Shown here: positions 12,941 through 25,498 of the stretch, piece by piece
Layout of the letters: each line of letters begins with the position of its first letter
Numbering within the stretch: position 1 is the stretch's first letter
From: Eulemur rufifrons
Lineage: Eukaryota > Chordata > Mammalia > Primates > Lemuridae
Assembly (NCBI RefSeq): GCF_041146395.1
Contig: NC_090997.1
Location: 40,651,501 to 40,715,500, forward strand
DNA length: 64,000 nucleotides
Direction of reading: 5' to 3'
Program-made: the position numbers and the translations under genes
Notes under the pieces: generated by a model
Database searches by the model: none
What the model was told of the DNA's origin: nothing
The model's input: the letters and a program-made list of their open reading frames with translations, nothing else

Positions 12941-13020
12941 AAAATGGAAGGATGAAAAGAGGGAAAGAAGGGAGGGAGGGAAGAGGGGCAGGGAGGGGAA
13001 GGAAGGAAATAAAAGAGAAA
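12941..13020. repeat. GA-rich (GGGA/GGAA)n low-complexity tract
   Basis: An almost pure purine tract of GGGA and GGAA units. Confidence 0.9.
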
Positions 13021-13682
13021 ATTAATTGAAGGTTACATTTATTTGAATTCTGGTTTAATTATTTCACTACATTGAAGAAAGGCTACTTTTCTGTCCCATT
13101 TCATGCAGATAATATTGAATGAATAATTTAAATAATTACAAACTCAAGTAATGGGATTTGCTGCTTTGGGCTTCTTTTGGAGATAGAGAAACTTCCTAGA
13201 ATATTGTTATACCTTCTTTACCCTAGAGGTATAACTCATAACTTCATAGGAACTAAATCCAACATTAATTTTCTTTAATTTATGTTTATATATCTAATCA
13301 TTAATAGGTTCCCCCTGCCTGTGAGGAAAGGTTAACATCAGCCTTGGTCACTGTAAACTACAGCAAGGAGATAATTGGATGTGTCAACGGTGATTCCTAA
13401 GATGTATCCAACCTTCAAGAATGTTGAAAATCCTGACGAAAATTGTGTCCCAACTCATATGTCTGCCTAAATCACCTTATGTAATTGCATGAGAGATACT
13501 CTTATGAGGTAGCAGAGCCAGATGTTTAGAGAAAACCTTTAGTGTGATTTTACTTTGTTAGAATAGTTCTCATCAAATTAGTATTCAGAAGTACATGTTT
13601 CTGAAGATGAAGTGGCTTAGCTGGGGATAGCAGGGAAGCTCATTTCTAAAGCCAGTACTTAACAATGTTTTTCAGTGGCAGA

Positions 13683-13706
13683 TTTTTTTTTTTTTTTTTT
13701 TTTTTT
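13683..13706. repeat. Poly(T) tract of 24 bases
   Basis: An uninterrupted T run. No SINE or L1 body is attached on the right, and I could not find a flanking target-site duplication. Confidence 0.9.
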
Positions 13707-14324
13707 GGAGCTTGCTCAAAATGAAGAATATCTTACATATTGCAAAAAATAAACCCTAAATTATCTTACATATTGTGTTTCAGATTTAATATATGCCTTG
13801 CTAACACACGCATGAGAGGTAGGTAATAACTATTACATAATTTATCATGAAACAGATTTATACATTTTTGAAGAAAATAGATCTAATTCTTCATAGACAC
13901 TCAGGAGGACGTTTTAGTAACTAAGCTCCTCACCCCTTTCCTACCTGCCTAGCATCTAATTTAGTTTTCTGATTGTGCTAGTCAGTAAGTCCTTTAATCG
14001 GTTCTAGAGCAATTTGAATTTTTGGTGCAGCTTTGCTTGTACCTGCTCCTTACTTCAGTGCAAATCAACCTGTTTATTTCTGTAAGATAGCAGTGTCCAG
14101 AATGATAAGAACAGATCTGGCTAAGTAGATTTGTATGCTGCCTTGGAGGTGGGGCTTTGGTAACGGCGGTTGGTAATAAGTAGAACAGCTGTTTTGATTC
14201 TGTACATCTTGCTCCTGACTGGTGCTGGTTGTACCTTTAGACATGTATGCTACTGTGGAAAATAAACAAAACAAGGTACATTGCATGCCAATTCTGCAAA
14301 TTTGATGATTTTATTACCATGATG
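13707..14324. other. Unassigned DNA
   Basis: No gene or repeat recognised. A 70-codon minus-strand frame at 14074-14286 has no motif. Confidence 0.4.
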
Positions 14325-14440
14325 TAGGTGGTGTGGCAGAGTGGAAAAACTCTGCCATTAATAGCCTGCTGTATGACTGGGGAAGTCAACCTCTTTGTAA
14401 AATTCCAGATCTGTCCTTCATAATGTTGAAGATTCCTTTT
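14325..14440 (+). mobile_element. MIR SINE fragment
   Basis: GTGTGGCAGAGTGGAAAAA followed by CTGTATGACTGGGGAAGTCAACCTC matches the tRNA-derived head and core of MIR. Confidence 0.6.
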
Positions 14441-14779
14441 TTCACTAACACTGGACTTTGATTGCTTGTCCTTGCAAAATATGGTTTTAGAAGTCAGAAT
14501 TTAAGAATAATTGTATTGCTTTTTCATACCCCAAAACATTTTACAAGACAAAGTCTAACTTAGTATTAAAACTTGAAGGAGGAAATAGAATTCTATTTAT
14601 AAAAAGCTATTTGCAATCAATGCTATAGAAATTATTCCCTCCTCTGAAGTGAAATGTGTTCAAAATACACAAACAAGGTATAACATTTTATTTATTTAGG
14701 TTTTTGTTTAATTACTCTCAGCAACATTTTGGAGGTTCCAGGGCACATGCATTAGGCATATTATGTTAAATTTATCCCT

Positions 14780-17320
14780 AATGATTAATACTTCATTTGG
14801 CATTATTGCAAATAGTGTCCTTTTGTTAACATTCAGAAATACAATTTATCTCTTAATATTGACCTAGTATTCTGTACTCTTACTAAACTCACTAATGAGT
14901 TCTAGTAGCATTTTTGTAGATTCCATATAATTTTCTACATTTATTATCATGTTGTAAGGAAACAAAAAGAATTTTAATTATTTCTTTCCACTCGATATGT
15001 CTTTTATTTCATTTTCTGACTTTTAATGAACTGGCTGGGACCTCCAGTACAATGCCGAACAGAAATGGTGAGAATAGACCTGCTTGCCTTGTTACCAATC
15101 TTAGGAAGAAATTATTCAGTCTGTCATCATTAATGTGATGTTAGCTGTAGGGTTTTGTAGATGTTTTTTATTTGGTATTTTTATTTCTAGTTTGCTGAGA
15201 GTATTTTTTTTTTTTTACTAAATTTTGCCAAATGCTTTTTCTGCATCTCCTGAGATAAACATACAGTTTTTCTCTTTTACTTCATTAATATGGTGATTAC
15301 AATATCAGTTTATGAACAATAAATAAACATTGATTTGCTAATTTAAACCCCACTTTGTCATGGCATATTATCCTCTTGATATATCACAGGATTTGATTTA
15401 CTACTATTTATTAAAAATGTGAATATATAAGAAATATTAGTCCGTCTTTTTTTTTTTTTTTGTAATATCTTTCTCTGGTATGAGTATCAGAGTAATGCTA
15501 GTCTCATAAGATGAGTTTGGAAGTATATTCTCCTCCTCTAGTTTTTCAAAGAGTTTGTGTAGGATTAGTATTATTTCTTCCTTAAATATTTGAAATAATT
15601 TACCAGTCAGGCTATCCAGGCCTGGAGTTTCATTTTTCTGGAAAAGTTTTTAGTTATAAATTCAAGATTTAATAGATACAGGGATGTTCAGATTTTTTAA
15701 ATTTTTGAGTCAAATGTAGAAATTATTACCTTTCAAACAACATCTATTTTGTCATAGAAGTCAAATTTATTGGCATAAATTTGGCCACGAATATTTCCTT
15801 TACCATGCTTTTAATGTTGGTAGACTTTGTAGTGATAACCTTTTTTAATTCCTAATTTGATAACAATTGTCTTTCTTCTTTTTTCCTTGAAGTAATCTGA
15901 GTTTATACATGTACTGATGTTTCTTAGGAATCAGCCTTTGATTTAATTTGTATCTCTATTGTTTATTTTCTGTTTTATTGTTTTCTACTTTTTCTTTATT
16001 ATTTCCTTCTTTTACTTACTTTGGGTTGTTTTGATTTCATCTTTTTTTTCCTAGCTTTTCAAGCTTAAATCACTGATTCTTTACCTATTTTTCTCTTTTA
16101 AAATATGAATTTAGAAATACAAAATGCTTCTCTAAGCACTGATATACGTCCATACCACACATTTTGATATGTCATACTTTCCTTAATAGTTCACATATTT
16201 TCTAATTTGCCTTGTGTTGTCTTCATTGGCCCATAGCTATCCATAGCTATTTAAAGTGTGCTGTTTTGTTTCTAAATGACTGATATTTCTCTGATACCTT
16301 TTGGTTAATCATTTCTGGTTTACGTCCATTGTAGTCAAAAATCATACTCTGATTTCACTATTTTTTTAATAATTTTTTTTAACAATTATTTGTTCTATGG
16401 CCCAGTATGTGGTCTACCTTGGTAAATATTCTATGATCACTTGGGAAGAAAGTATGTTCTTGTGTTGTTGGGTGGAGCATTCTTTGAATGTCAGTTAGGC
16501 TGTTATAGTCTGAATGTGTATATTTTCCCCAAATTCATATGTTGAAACGTAATCACCAGTGTGATGATATTAAGAGGTGGAGGACTTTGAGGGGATGTGA
16601 GAAAACAGCTAGAAGGTGCTGTCCATCTATGAATGAGAAAGCAGGTCCTCACCAGACACTGAATCTGCTGGTGCCTTTGCCTTGGACTGTCCAGACTTAA
16701 GAACTGTGAGAAATAAATTTTTGGTGTTTATAACCTACCCAGACTCTGGTATTTTGTTATAGCAGCCCGATGGGACTAAGACATAGGCCAAGTTGGTTGA
16801 TTGGATCATTCAAGTCTTCTATAATCTTACTAAGTTTCTATCAACTAACCAAGAAAGGATTGTTGAAATCTCCAACTATAATTGTGGATTTTTTTTTTTT
16901 AGCTTTTGCTTTGAATAGTTTTTTTTAATAAAAGCTATTTATTATTTATACCACTGAAATTAGTCCTGTAAGAATAATATATGCCATGTTTCTTTAAAAG
17001 GATCAATTCCTTTCAAATACAAGAACTGTATTAAAGCAACAATGTCAACACAAAACAGTGGTCACATTGCATATCTCTGTTATTTGCTGTATAGACACTG
17101 ATGCGTTGAATGTCTTACATTTACTCCTTTATCATTATGAAATGTCTCTCTTTATTCCTCCTTCTGAAGTCCATTTGTTTTATATTGATGGAGCTGCTTC
17201 AGCTTTCTTAAAATTAGTGTTTACGTGGTATATCTTTTAAAAATCCTTTTACTTTGAACCTATCTAAGTCTTTATGTTTAGTATAGTATGTTCCTTATAA
17301 ACAAAGCATAAATTTTTGGC
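14780..17320 (-). mobile_element. L1 ORF2 region, antisense, interrupted
   Basis: The plus strand is the complement of L1 ORF2 reverse-transcriptase sequence. Recognisable blocks include ACCTCCAGTACAATG, GCTGTAGGGTTTTGTAGATG, AAATGCTTTTTCTGCATCT, TGGTATGAGTATCAGAGTAATGC and GGCTATCCAGGCCTGGAG. GGAGCATTCTTTGAATGTCA and the TTTCTTAAAATTAGTGTTTACG block near 17205 follow. Many stops and small indels make it a dead copy. A MaLR LTR (16501-16783) splits it, and about 150 bp around 16920-17080 do not align to L1. Confidence 0.85.
16501..16783 (+). mobile_element. Solo MaLR LTR (MST/MLT1-like)
   Basis: It starts TGTTATAGTCTGAATG and ends GGGACTAAGACA, with the conserved AACTGTGAGAAATAAATTT and TTTTGTTATAGCAGC blocks of MaLR LTRs. 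A perfect 5-bp duplication TAGGC flanks it (16496-16500, 16784-16788). L1 sequence resumes without loss on the other side. It is a solo LTR with no internal sequence. Confidence 0.9.
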
Positions 17321-17339
17321 TTTGGCTCCAACAGGTAAG

Positions 17340-17870
17340 ATGCTCAAAAGTTATAACTCCTATCCTTAAAACAAACAAACAAAAATATGAACTGAAAATC
17401 AGTAACTTTTCTTGGCCCCATTAGAGGTTGCACACCAACTGCAACTTCATAATCTGAACAAACAGGTGGTTCATAGCTAAGATGTGCTTACCATAAGCAG
17501 AAGCCACGAACTGGTAGAAACACTTACATTGTAATTTCGAAGAAATGCTGGAGGCTGAGTATGGATTAACATGACAGGGGGAAACTCTTGTAGTATTTGA
17601 GGGCCCTCCCTCCATACTTCTGTGGATTTTACCTTCAGGAATACACCAGGTCCCCATAGTGAAGACATGAGAAAGATTACCTTTTGGTTATAGTAAAGAA
17701 AGAGAAGATTAATCATTGTGAAATATACACAGAACATTCTCCATAAAAAAGACCTACTCTCCAAGGGAAAAGACTTAACCAGAGCCTTATCCCAGCTGGG
17801 GGAAGAGAGACTTTTCCCCGCTCGAGCCCTCTCTAACCTTCCTGTGTCACCTAAGGGGAGAGGGGGAAAG
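17340..17870. repeat. Unassigned sequence, possibly an old repeat
   Basis: It lies between two L1 segments. The part at 17720-17868 has an AAGACTTAACCAGAGCCTTA block and a purine-rich end that feel repeat-like, but I cannot name a family. Frames of 78 and 95 codons on the minus strand have no motif. Confidence 0.3.
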
Positions 17871-19078
17871 GCTAAAAAACACAGGCAACAAAAGAAAAAA
17901 TAGACAAATGAGATTGTATCAAACTAAAGAACTTCTGCACAGCAAAGGAAACAATCAACAGAGTAAAAAGCCAACCTAAAGAATTGCATAATACATTTGC
18001 AAACCATATATTTAATAAGCAGTTAATATCCAAAACATATAAGGAACTCAAAAAACTCAATAGTAAGAAAACAAATAAATTGATTTAAAAATGACCAAAT
18101 GACCTGAATAGACATTTCAGAAGACATAGAAATGGTCAACAGGTATATGAAGAAATGCTCAACATCACTAATCATCAGGGAAATGCAAATTAAAACTACA
18201 GTGAGATAGCACCACCTCACACCTATTAGAATGCCTATTATCAAAAAAAAGACAAAAGTTAGCAAGTGTTGGTGAAAATGTAGAAAAAAAGGAGCCCTCA
18301 TACACTGTTGGCGGGAATGTAAATTAGAGCAGCCATTATAGAAAATACTATTAGATTTCTCTAAAAACTGAAAATAGAACTACCATATGATCTAGCAATC
18401 TAAATACTGGGTATACATATAAAAACTGAAATCAGTATGTTAAATAGATATCTGCATTCTTATGTTCATTACAGCATTATTAACACTAGCCAAGATATGG
18501 AATTGACCTAAGTGTCCACCAACAGAAAGGAGGGATAAAGAAAATATGGAATATGTACACAATGGAGTCCTAGTCAGCCTTTAAAAAGGAAGGAAATTCT
18601 GTCATTTGCAACAACATAGATGAACCTGGAGGACTTTGTTAAGTGAGATAAGCCAGACACAGAAAGACAAATACTGAATTATTTCACTTATAATGTGGAA
18701 TTTTAAAAAGTCAAACTCACAGAAATAAAGAATAAAATGGTGATTACCAGAGGCTGTCAGGTAGGGACATAGGGGAGATGCTGGTCAAAGAATATAAAAT
18801 TTCAGTTAGACAAATGTAATAAATTCAATAGATCTATTGTACATCAAGATGACTATAGTTAATAACCATGTATTGTATACTTGAAAATTGCTAAGAGGGT
18901 AGATTTTAAGTTTTCTTAGCACACAAAAAAATGCTAAGTATGTGAGGAAATATATGTTAAATAGTTTGAGTTAGTCATTCCACAATATATACATATATCA
19001 AAAAATCACATTTTATACCATAAAAATATATAAAATTTGTACTTGTCAATTTAAAAGAAAGTAAATAAATAAAAATCT
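17871..19078 (+). mobile_element. L1MA/L1MB-like 3' end, sense
   Basis: It begins within the last third of ORF2 (CACAGGCAACAAAAG, then an AAATAGACAAATGAGATT block). It continues through GGAAATGCAAATTAAAACTA, ACTACCATATGATCTAGCAA, and TGGTGATTACCAGAGGCTG, then the 3' UTR and an A-rich tail near 19045-19078. It is 5'-truncated with broken frames. Confidence 0.85.
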
Positions 19079-19086
19079 TTGTCTGA

Positions 19087-19333
19087 TTGCTTGAGCTGAG
19101 GAGTTTGAGACCAGCCTGAGCAAGAGCAAGACCCCATCTCTACCAAAAATAGAAAAAATTAGCCGGATGTGGTGGTGTGTACCTGTAGTCTCAGCTACTC
19201 AAGAGGCTGAGGCAGGAGGATCACTTGAGCTCAGGAGTTTGAGGTTACAGTGAACTACGATGACACCACTGCATTCTACCCAGGGCAACAGAGTGAGACT
19301 CTGTCTCAAAAAACAAACAAAAAAAAAAAGTTG
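19087..19333 (+). mobile_element. AluJ-like SINE, 5'-truncated, sense
   Basis: The left arm begins partway in (TTGCTTGAGCTGAGGAGTTT). The linker is short, without the expanded lemur insert, then the right arm ends GTGAGACTCTGTCTCAAAAA. The short TTGTCTGA at 19079-19086 and 19334-19341 is a plausible target-site duplication. It sits on the L1 tail and is an older Alu than the antisense copies. Confidence 0.85.
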
Positions 19334-19476
19334 TTGTCTGAAAATCCAAATATCTCTGAATTTCTAGCTCTGTCTCCATTGACTGATTATTTTTCTAATT
19401 ATGGATCACACTATTCTGGTTCTTGTCACATTTAGTAATATATGATTTGATGCTACACATCCTGAGTAACTATGAG

Positions 19477-19832
19477 TATCTTAATCCATCTTCTCCTGCT
19501 ATAACAGAATACCACAAACTGAGTAATTTATAAAGAAAAGAAGTTTATTTCTCACAATTCCAGAGGTTGAGAAGTCCAAGAGCATGGCACAAGCATCTGG
19601 CAGGGGTCATCCCATGGCAGAAGGGAAGAAGGTACAAGGGCAAGAGAGAAAGCACAAGGGGTACACTGCCTTTTATAACAACCTGCTCTTGCAATAACTA
19701 ACCCACTCCCAAGATAATGACATTAATCCATTCATCAGGGCTCTGTCCCAATACTCCTCACCTCCCAACACTGTTGCACTGGGGATTAAGTTTCCAACAC
19801 ATGGATTTGGGTGATACATTCAAACCATAGCA
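19477..19832 (-). mobile_element. MST/THE1-type MaLR LTR, antisense
   Basis: The plus strand runs from TATCTTAATCCATCTTC through ACCACAAACTGAGTAATTTA, CACTCCCAAGATAATGACAT and GGGATTAAGTTTCCAACACA to CAAACCATAGCA, the complement of an MST/THE1 LTR. No internal sequence is attached. The expected 5-bp duplication is only weakly preserved. Confidence 0.85.
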
Positions 19833-20140
19833 ATAAATATCTGAATTTTTTTTTAGCATTGAGATTTGTTCTAGAAAGTAGTATAATTATTTATGGATTA
19901 CTTGATCTCTTAAAACTTGTTTTTATTCTTTGTAGAGGTGGATCAAAAGTAGTGTTTATTTTAGATGTAGTTTAGCCCTACAACTAAGGCATGACCTTTC
20001 TGACTTTGTCCATGTTTCTCAGGAGTCAAAAAGGACACTCCATTATGGATGACCAGAGGTCAAATATCTCTTCAGCTTATAGTTCTCTGGTTGTTCTTTG
20101 CCTGGCCCTGTGAAGTTCTACTCCATGCAAATTCTCAAAG

Positions 20141-20236
20141 CTTCTTCCTTCCTCCCTCTCTCCCTCCCTTCCTCCCTCTCTCCCTCCTTCCCTCCTTTCT
20201 TCCCTCCCTCCCTTCCTTCCTACCTTCCTTCCTTTT
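20141..20236. repeat. (TTCC/CTCC)n pyrimidine tract
   Basis: A nearly pure pyrimidine tract of CTTCC and CTCC units. It produces the leucine/serine/proline-rich frames at 20049-20418, which are not genes. Confidence 0.95.
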
Positions 20237-20633
20237 TGGTTTATTTAGCTCTCTCTTTTTACTACTCTGCTTTGCATTTTCCAGCTAATGCAGCCCCATT
20301 GAATTCTGATATCAGTATCCTCAACTCAGTAAGACCAACCTGCTCTGCTCCAAATATCCCTCCCTATACCACATTCCAGAATGTGCTTCCAGGCAGAAAA
20401 CTAGGTATTGTTGGGTAATATTCATTTCATTTGTTTCCCTTCTCTCAGGAATCACAGCCTTTCATGCCTGTGGCCCAATGTTTAATAATAGTTGTTTCAT
20501 ACATTTTACCTAGTTTTCTAGTTGCTTATGGCAGGAGAATAAGTCTGTTTTCTTAGACCAGCATTGCCAGAAAGAAAAGTCTAACAATCTATTTTGACTC
20601 ATTTTCTCACTAACTTGGCATAATGGAATAATA

Positions 20634-21720
20634 TTAAGTAATAATAATAATACACTTAGAATGTGTCAGATACTGTGATAAGCACCTTTTAAGAATATCC
20701 CATATGGTGATGACAAAAATATTACAAAGCACATCTGTTAGAAGGCCAAATTCCAGGACACTGCCAACACCAAATGTAGAGCAAAAGGAACTCTTAGTCA
20801 TTTCTGATAGGAATGCAAAATGGTACAGCCACTTTGGAAGACAGTTAAGCATCTTCTTATAAAACTAAATATACTCTTACCATATGACCCAGCAACCATG
20901 CTCTTTGTATTTACCCAACTGAAATGAAAACAGTTTTATTTATAATTTTCAAAACTTGGAAGCAACCACGATGACCTTTAGTAGGTGAATGGATAAATAA
21001 GCTGTGGTGCATCCAGACAGTGGAATACAGAACTAAAAAGAAATGAGCTATCAAGCCATGAAGTGACATGAAAGAACCTTATATGCATATTATTAAGTGA
21101 AATAAGACAATATGAAAAATCTATATATACTACATAACTCTAACTACATGACATTCTGGAAAAGGCAAAACTATAGAGACAGTAAATAGATTAGAGGTTG
21201 GAGGGAAGGAGGTATTGAATGGGCAGAGCACAGAGGACTTTTAGGGCAGTAAAAATAATCTGTACGGTGCTATAATGATGCATACATGTCATTATACATT
21301 TGTCCAAACCTATAGAATGTACATCAAGAGTAAACCCTAACATAAACTACAGACTTTGAGGAATGATGTGTCAATGTAGGTTCACCAACTGCATAATAAC
21401 AAATGTACCATTCTGGTGGGAGATGTTGATAATGAGAGAGGCTGTTGGGAGGTGGGGAAGAGGCACATGGGAAATCTCTGCACCTTCCTGTTAATTTTGC
21501 TGTGAGCTCAAAACTGTTCTAAAAAAGTAAAGTCTTTATAGAAACAAGTATTATGAAGGAGGCTTTATCAGCACCATTTTATAAATGTGGAAAATGGACT
21601 TGGAGGAATGAAATACCTTGGTAAAGATCACATAACTAAAAAGTGACAAATGTGCAACTCAGTCAAATCCACATTTGCCTTATCCCATAGCCTCACCTCT
21701 TAACCACTTCACTTTTCTGT
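20634..21720 (-). mobile_element. MIR SINE, antisense, split by an L1
   Basis: The left piece (20634-20690) has GTGTCAGATACTGTGATAAGCAC. The right piece (about 21552-21720) has CACCATTTTATAAATGTGG and AGATCACATAACTAAAAAGTG. Together they form one MIR in reverse orientation, interrupted by the L1 at 20693-21545. Confidence 0.55.
20693..21545 (+). mobile_element. L1MC/L1MB-like 3' end, sense
   Basis: The 3' UTR is characteristic: GTCCAAACCTATAGAATGTA, AGAGTAAACCCTAACATAAA, TGATGTGTCAATGTAGGTTC, and TTTTGCTGTGAGCTCAAAAC followed by AAAAAAGTAAAGTCTTTA. The upstream ORF2 end is present but broken. Confidence 0.8.
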
Positions 21721-22600
21721 CCTTTGATTGACTGGTACTGTGACCTATAGGCTCATCTTACTTCTTCACATCAACATGAAGATCACATGGCTTGATTCAA
21801 TTTATAATGAATTTCATGATTAACTAAGTCCCTCAAATGAAAAATATCTTGATGTGGCAGAGAAGTGGTCAAAAGAGAAACAAGGAGAATCAATCCATCT
21901 TAAATAAAAGTCCTTATATTTGGCCTTAAATTTGGACTGGGAAAATTTATACACTCAATCACAAGCTGCTTAAATGGCACTTATAAAAGTAACAATAAGT
22001 GTCTATGAAAAGAATTACGAAGGCCTAAAAATTATTTAAACATCTGGAATAAAGTTCCATTTCTCTGTCTCAAGACAACATTTCAGTCTAAAATGATGGG
22101 GCCTTTGGGCATTGAAAGAGAATAGAATATCAGCAATTCTAGATCTAATTTTTTGAATGAACTGTCTGCTGTGTGAAGATGTTTAGTCATAGGAGGTCAG
22201 CTGATGCTGAGGCAATCAATGCAATTGTCATTATCAATGGGTGACTAGAGTCTGACGACAGTAACATGACAGCCTAGAAGCATAAAAATCCATTCACTAC
22301 GGAAGTGAGAATCTGTGCATACACACAAAATGTGCTGGTTTTTAGATTATTCCACTAATCTCCTGACTCTATAAACATAATCACCTGCAATTGCAGACTT
22401 TAAACTTTTTATCTCTGACGACAATGTTTGAAGCAGAAATGACACAAGCATATTTTCAGTTTGCTTTAGCATGGAGATGTAAAACCAAGGGCAGCATAAG
22501 GGGAAGGTTTGAACTCTTCCAATAATGGGCAGAAATGCATACTTTTAAAACTGAACAGGGTTTTAAAAATGTTATTTTCTTTTTGAACTGAATTTTCCTC
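21721..22600. other. Unassigned DNA
   Basis: No recognised repeat, gene or RNA. Confidence 0.4.
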
Positions 22601-22610
22601 AAGATGACAG

Positions 22611-23075
22611 TTTTTTTTTTTATTTCAGTGTATTATGGGGGTACAAAAGTTTAGGCTACATATGTTGCCCTGGCCCCCTGCCCTGAATCAGAGCTTCAAG
22701 CGTGTGCATCCCCTAGACGGTGCTCATTGCACTCATTATGTATGTATACATCCATCCCCCCACACATCTGCCCAACACCCAATTAATGTTATTTATTACT
22801 AAATGTGCTCTGAGGTGATGATCAGTGAAACCAATTTGATGGTGAGTACATGTGGTGCTTATTTTTCTATTCTTGGGATACTTCACTTAGTAGAATGGGT
22901 TCCAGGTCTATCCAGGAAAATACAAGAGGTGCTATATCTCCATTGTTTCTTATAGCTGAGTAGTACTTCATGGTATACATATACCACATTTTATTAATCC
23001 ACTCATGTATTGATGGCCACTTGGGTTGTTTCCACATCTTTGCAATTGTGAATTGTGCTGCTATAAACATTCAAG
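22611..23075 (-). mobile_element. Lemur-type L1 3' end, antisense
   Basis: A poly(T) tract is followed by TATTATGGGGGTACAAAAG and C-rich 3' UTR sequence. The complement of the ORF2 end follows, including ATTCTTGGGATACTTCACTT and TGGCCACTTGGGTTGTTTCC. A perfect 15-bp duplication AAGATGACAGTTTTT flanks it (22601-22615, 23076-23090). The copy is 5'-truncated; its well-kept duplication suggests a fairly recent insertion. Confidence 0.9.
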
Positions 23076-23090
23076 AAGATGACAGTTTTT

Positions 23091-23612
23091 AAAACCTCAT
23101 TATTAATGCATGATAAACTTAAAATCTTATGCCATCCTTAATTAAAGTCAGAAACGAAAGCATTTTTTTGCAGTAAATTCTATAAAATGAGATTATATAG
23201 CTTATTATTTTCCTATCTAATGTTTCAGTTTCATCCGAGGGAGGAGAAATGGTTATTTTAATATAAATTTAAGAAGTCAGAGATAAAACTAAAATAGTAG
23301 GAGAGTAAATTTCCCCTTTTAGTCATCTTCACAACAAACTCTAGCATATTCATGGTAAAAACTCCTGAAAATACTTCTAGAGTGTAACTAGAATACTATT
23401 TCTAAATACAAACTTAGTACCTTTCTTCTAATTGTCATAACAGAAAAAACAGTTCATCATTTCTTACAGTATCACAGATATGTAACCAGAGGCACAAAAT
23501 TATCAATCTTACATAGCTATATATAATCAAAACCATGTAACTTTCTGACTACTGTTATTGCATTCATATTACTTCATGTTTACATTTTATATTTAAAATA
23601 TGTTCTGTGTTT
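23091..23612. other. Unassigned AT-rich DNA left of the ERV
   Basis: No element recognised. Confidence 0.4.
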
Positions 23613-24012
23613 TGTTAAATTAAGTTTAGCCTAAAGGTGTCGCCTTACATATTATAAATTTAGCCTAAAGTTTGCTCTGCACATTAGTGAACAGGATATG
23701 TAAACAGGCTGTAACCTACCCCTGTACCATTCACCTAGTTTTGGCCTATCAAAGGCAGCCAATTGTTCAAACAATGTTCTAATAAGGCAAACGTTGAGCT
23801 GTAACCAATCCAGCTGTTTCTATACCTCACCTCTGTTTTCTGTACATCACTTGTAGCTAAAAGATTTTCTGTCCATAAATCTTCTTCGACCAGCTGGCAG
23901 CATTGGAATCTCTCTGAACCTGTTCTGGTTTGAGGGCTGACCAATTTATAAATTGTTCTTTGCTCAGTTAAACTCTATTAAATTTAATTTGTCTAAGGCT
24001 TTTCTTTTAACA
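23613..24012 (+). repeat. 5' LTR of the ERV
   Basis: It starts TGTTAAATTAAGTTTAGCC and ends TTTTAACA. A CCAAT box lies at 23805-23809, and a TTTGCTCAGTTAAA segment near 23960 corresponds to the poly(A)-signal region. It aligns throughout with the 3' LTR at 27718-28104. Confidence 0.85.
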
Positions 24013-24014
24013 GA

Positions 24015-24032
24015 TGGTGGCAAAAGTGGGGT
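24015..24032 (+). promoter_or_regulatory. ERV primer-binding site, tRNA-Leu-like
   Basis: Two bases after the LTR end comes TGGTGGCAAAAGTGGGGT. It agrees at about 14 of 18 positions with the complement of a tRNA-Leu 3' end as I recall it, better than the Pro, His, Phe or Glu alternatives I considered. The tRNA assignment is inference. Confidence 0.55.
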
Positions 24033-25369
24033 CTGAAGTAGAGCTTCCCCTGGGAGCACTGAGTGACCAAGCATGGTACCCGCTGGGCCCATTGTGCCCA
24101 CTGCTGTCTCACAGCAGCTCTGGATCATGGGTAAGTTCTCTCTTGAATTCCAAAGCTCTACAAATTGTGTTTTGAGCTCTCTGAAGTTTGTTTGAGCAAA
24201 TTTTTTATCTGAACTAGGTTCAGAAGTCACAACAGAAACTGCACTGGGTCCAGGATCAGATTGGATCTGCTAATTAATTTGCTTGGATCTGGTTAGAGGC
24301 CTCAGATGTCTGACTAGGTCAGACAGAAACTGGCAGGAAATGGCAATATTACAGGGGGTGCAAACTCCAGCTTTCAGGAATTTGCAGGGATTTTTTTTGC
24401 TCTAGTCCCTGTGTTTCTTTTTCTTGTGCACTTAGGTAGGGAAAAATCATGGGTAAGTTGATCATAAGAACTGAGAGCTAAAGCCAAGATTCAAGGTAAA
24501 AATGGGATTCTTAATTTCTGAAGAACTGAGTACTCTACTTTCCAGCTACTCCTACCTATACTTGGGCCAGAAGCAGCAAATGCTTACAGAAATCGTGAGG
24601 TTTTACTAAAGTCAATTTAAAATTATAGTGTCATATTCCAAATAACCAGCACTTCACTTTATGAAGTCCATTTGAAAATGAGAGTCCCAGAATTAGTCTC
24701 ATCCAGGGATGCCTATTGATGTGCAGAAGCTTCTAAAAATATTTCAATATTTTTATTTTCTCTTTTAAAAGTCTCTTTATTCTTAAAATTCTGATATATC
24801 TGGGTATATGTTATCACTCACAATTATGGTCATTATGTTAAATTATCGTAGACCACAGAAATAACAAAATTTCATTATTGGTGTGTCTTCAACTATGACC
24901 ATTTTAAGTCATTACCAAAGTTAATTGCTTAATTTTGATGCAGTTTCTGAAAACTCTTCACAAGCAAGTAAAATCCTAGAGTATTGTGTCTTCAAGGAAG
25001 TTCAGAAAAGAACCCTGACAGGTCCTTTATAGGTTTCTAATAACATTAAGATCATAGCATTTGGACTGGGAAAGAATTCCCAGAACTCTAATAAAGAGAC
25101 TGACTGATATTTAAACTGCTAACCCAAGCAGGACAAGAATTAATTGAATACCAAGAAAATACTTTGCCAGATTTTCCTGCTAAATTAGCCAATACTGAAA
25201 TAGTTTAGATATGCAATTTGAATGAACTCCATTGTCCAAGTCAAATTACCTGTAATAAGCCATTTAATAAACAATGCTTTGCACTTGAACTGAAGAAACA
25301 AAATTAATATTTAAGAGGATATAAGTCCAATGTTAAACATGGACTCATGGAGAGCCTGAAGAGCCACTT

Positions 25370-25462
25370 GGTCCTTCCTGAGTCCTAAAAAGCTTCCATT
25401 ATTAAAAGCCCTGCATTTTATGACTCATGATGGGAGAGATAAAATAATCCAAACTAAAAATG

Positions 25463-25498
<36 letters not shown>

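Noticed and set aside
13683..13706. Poly(T) as the tail of an antisense retroelement
   Set aside because: No element body follows it and no target-site duplication was found, so it is listed only as a simple tract.
18023..18301. A 92-codon hydrophobic minus-strand frame
   Set aside because: It is the antisense of the L1MA ORF2 end.
20049..20418. Proline/serine/leucine-rich frames of 79 and 106 codons
   Set aside because: They are translations of a pyrimidine simple repeat.
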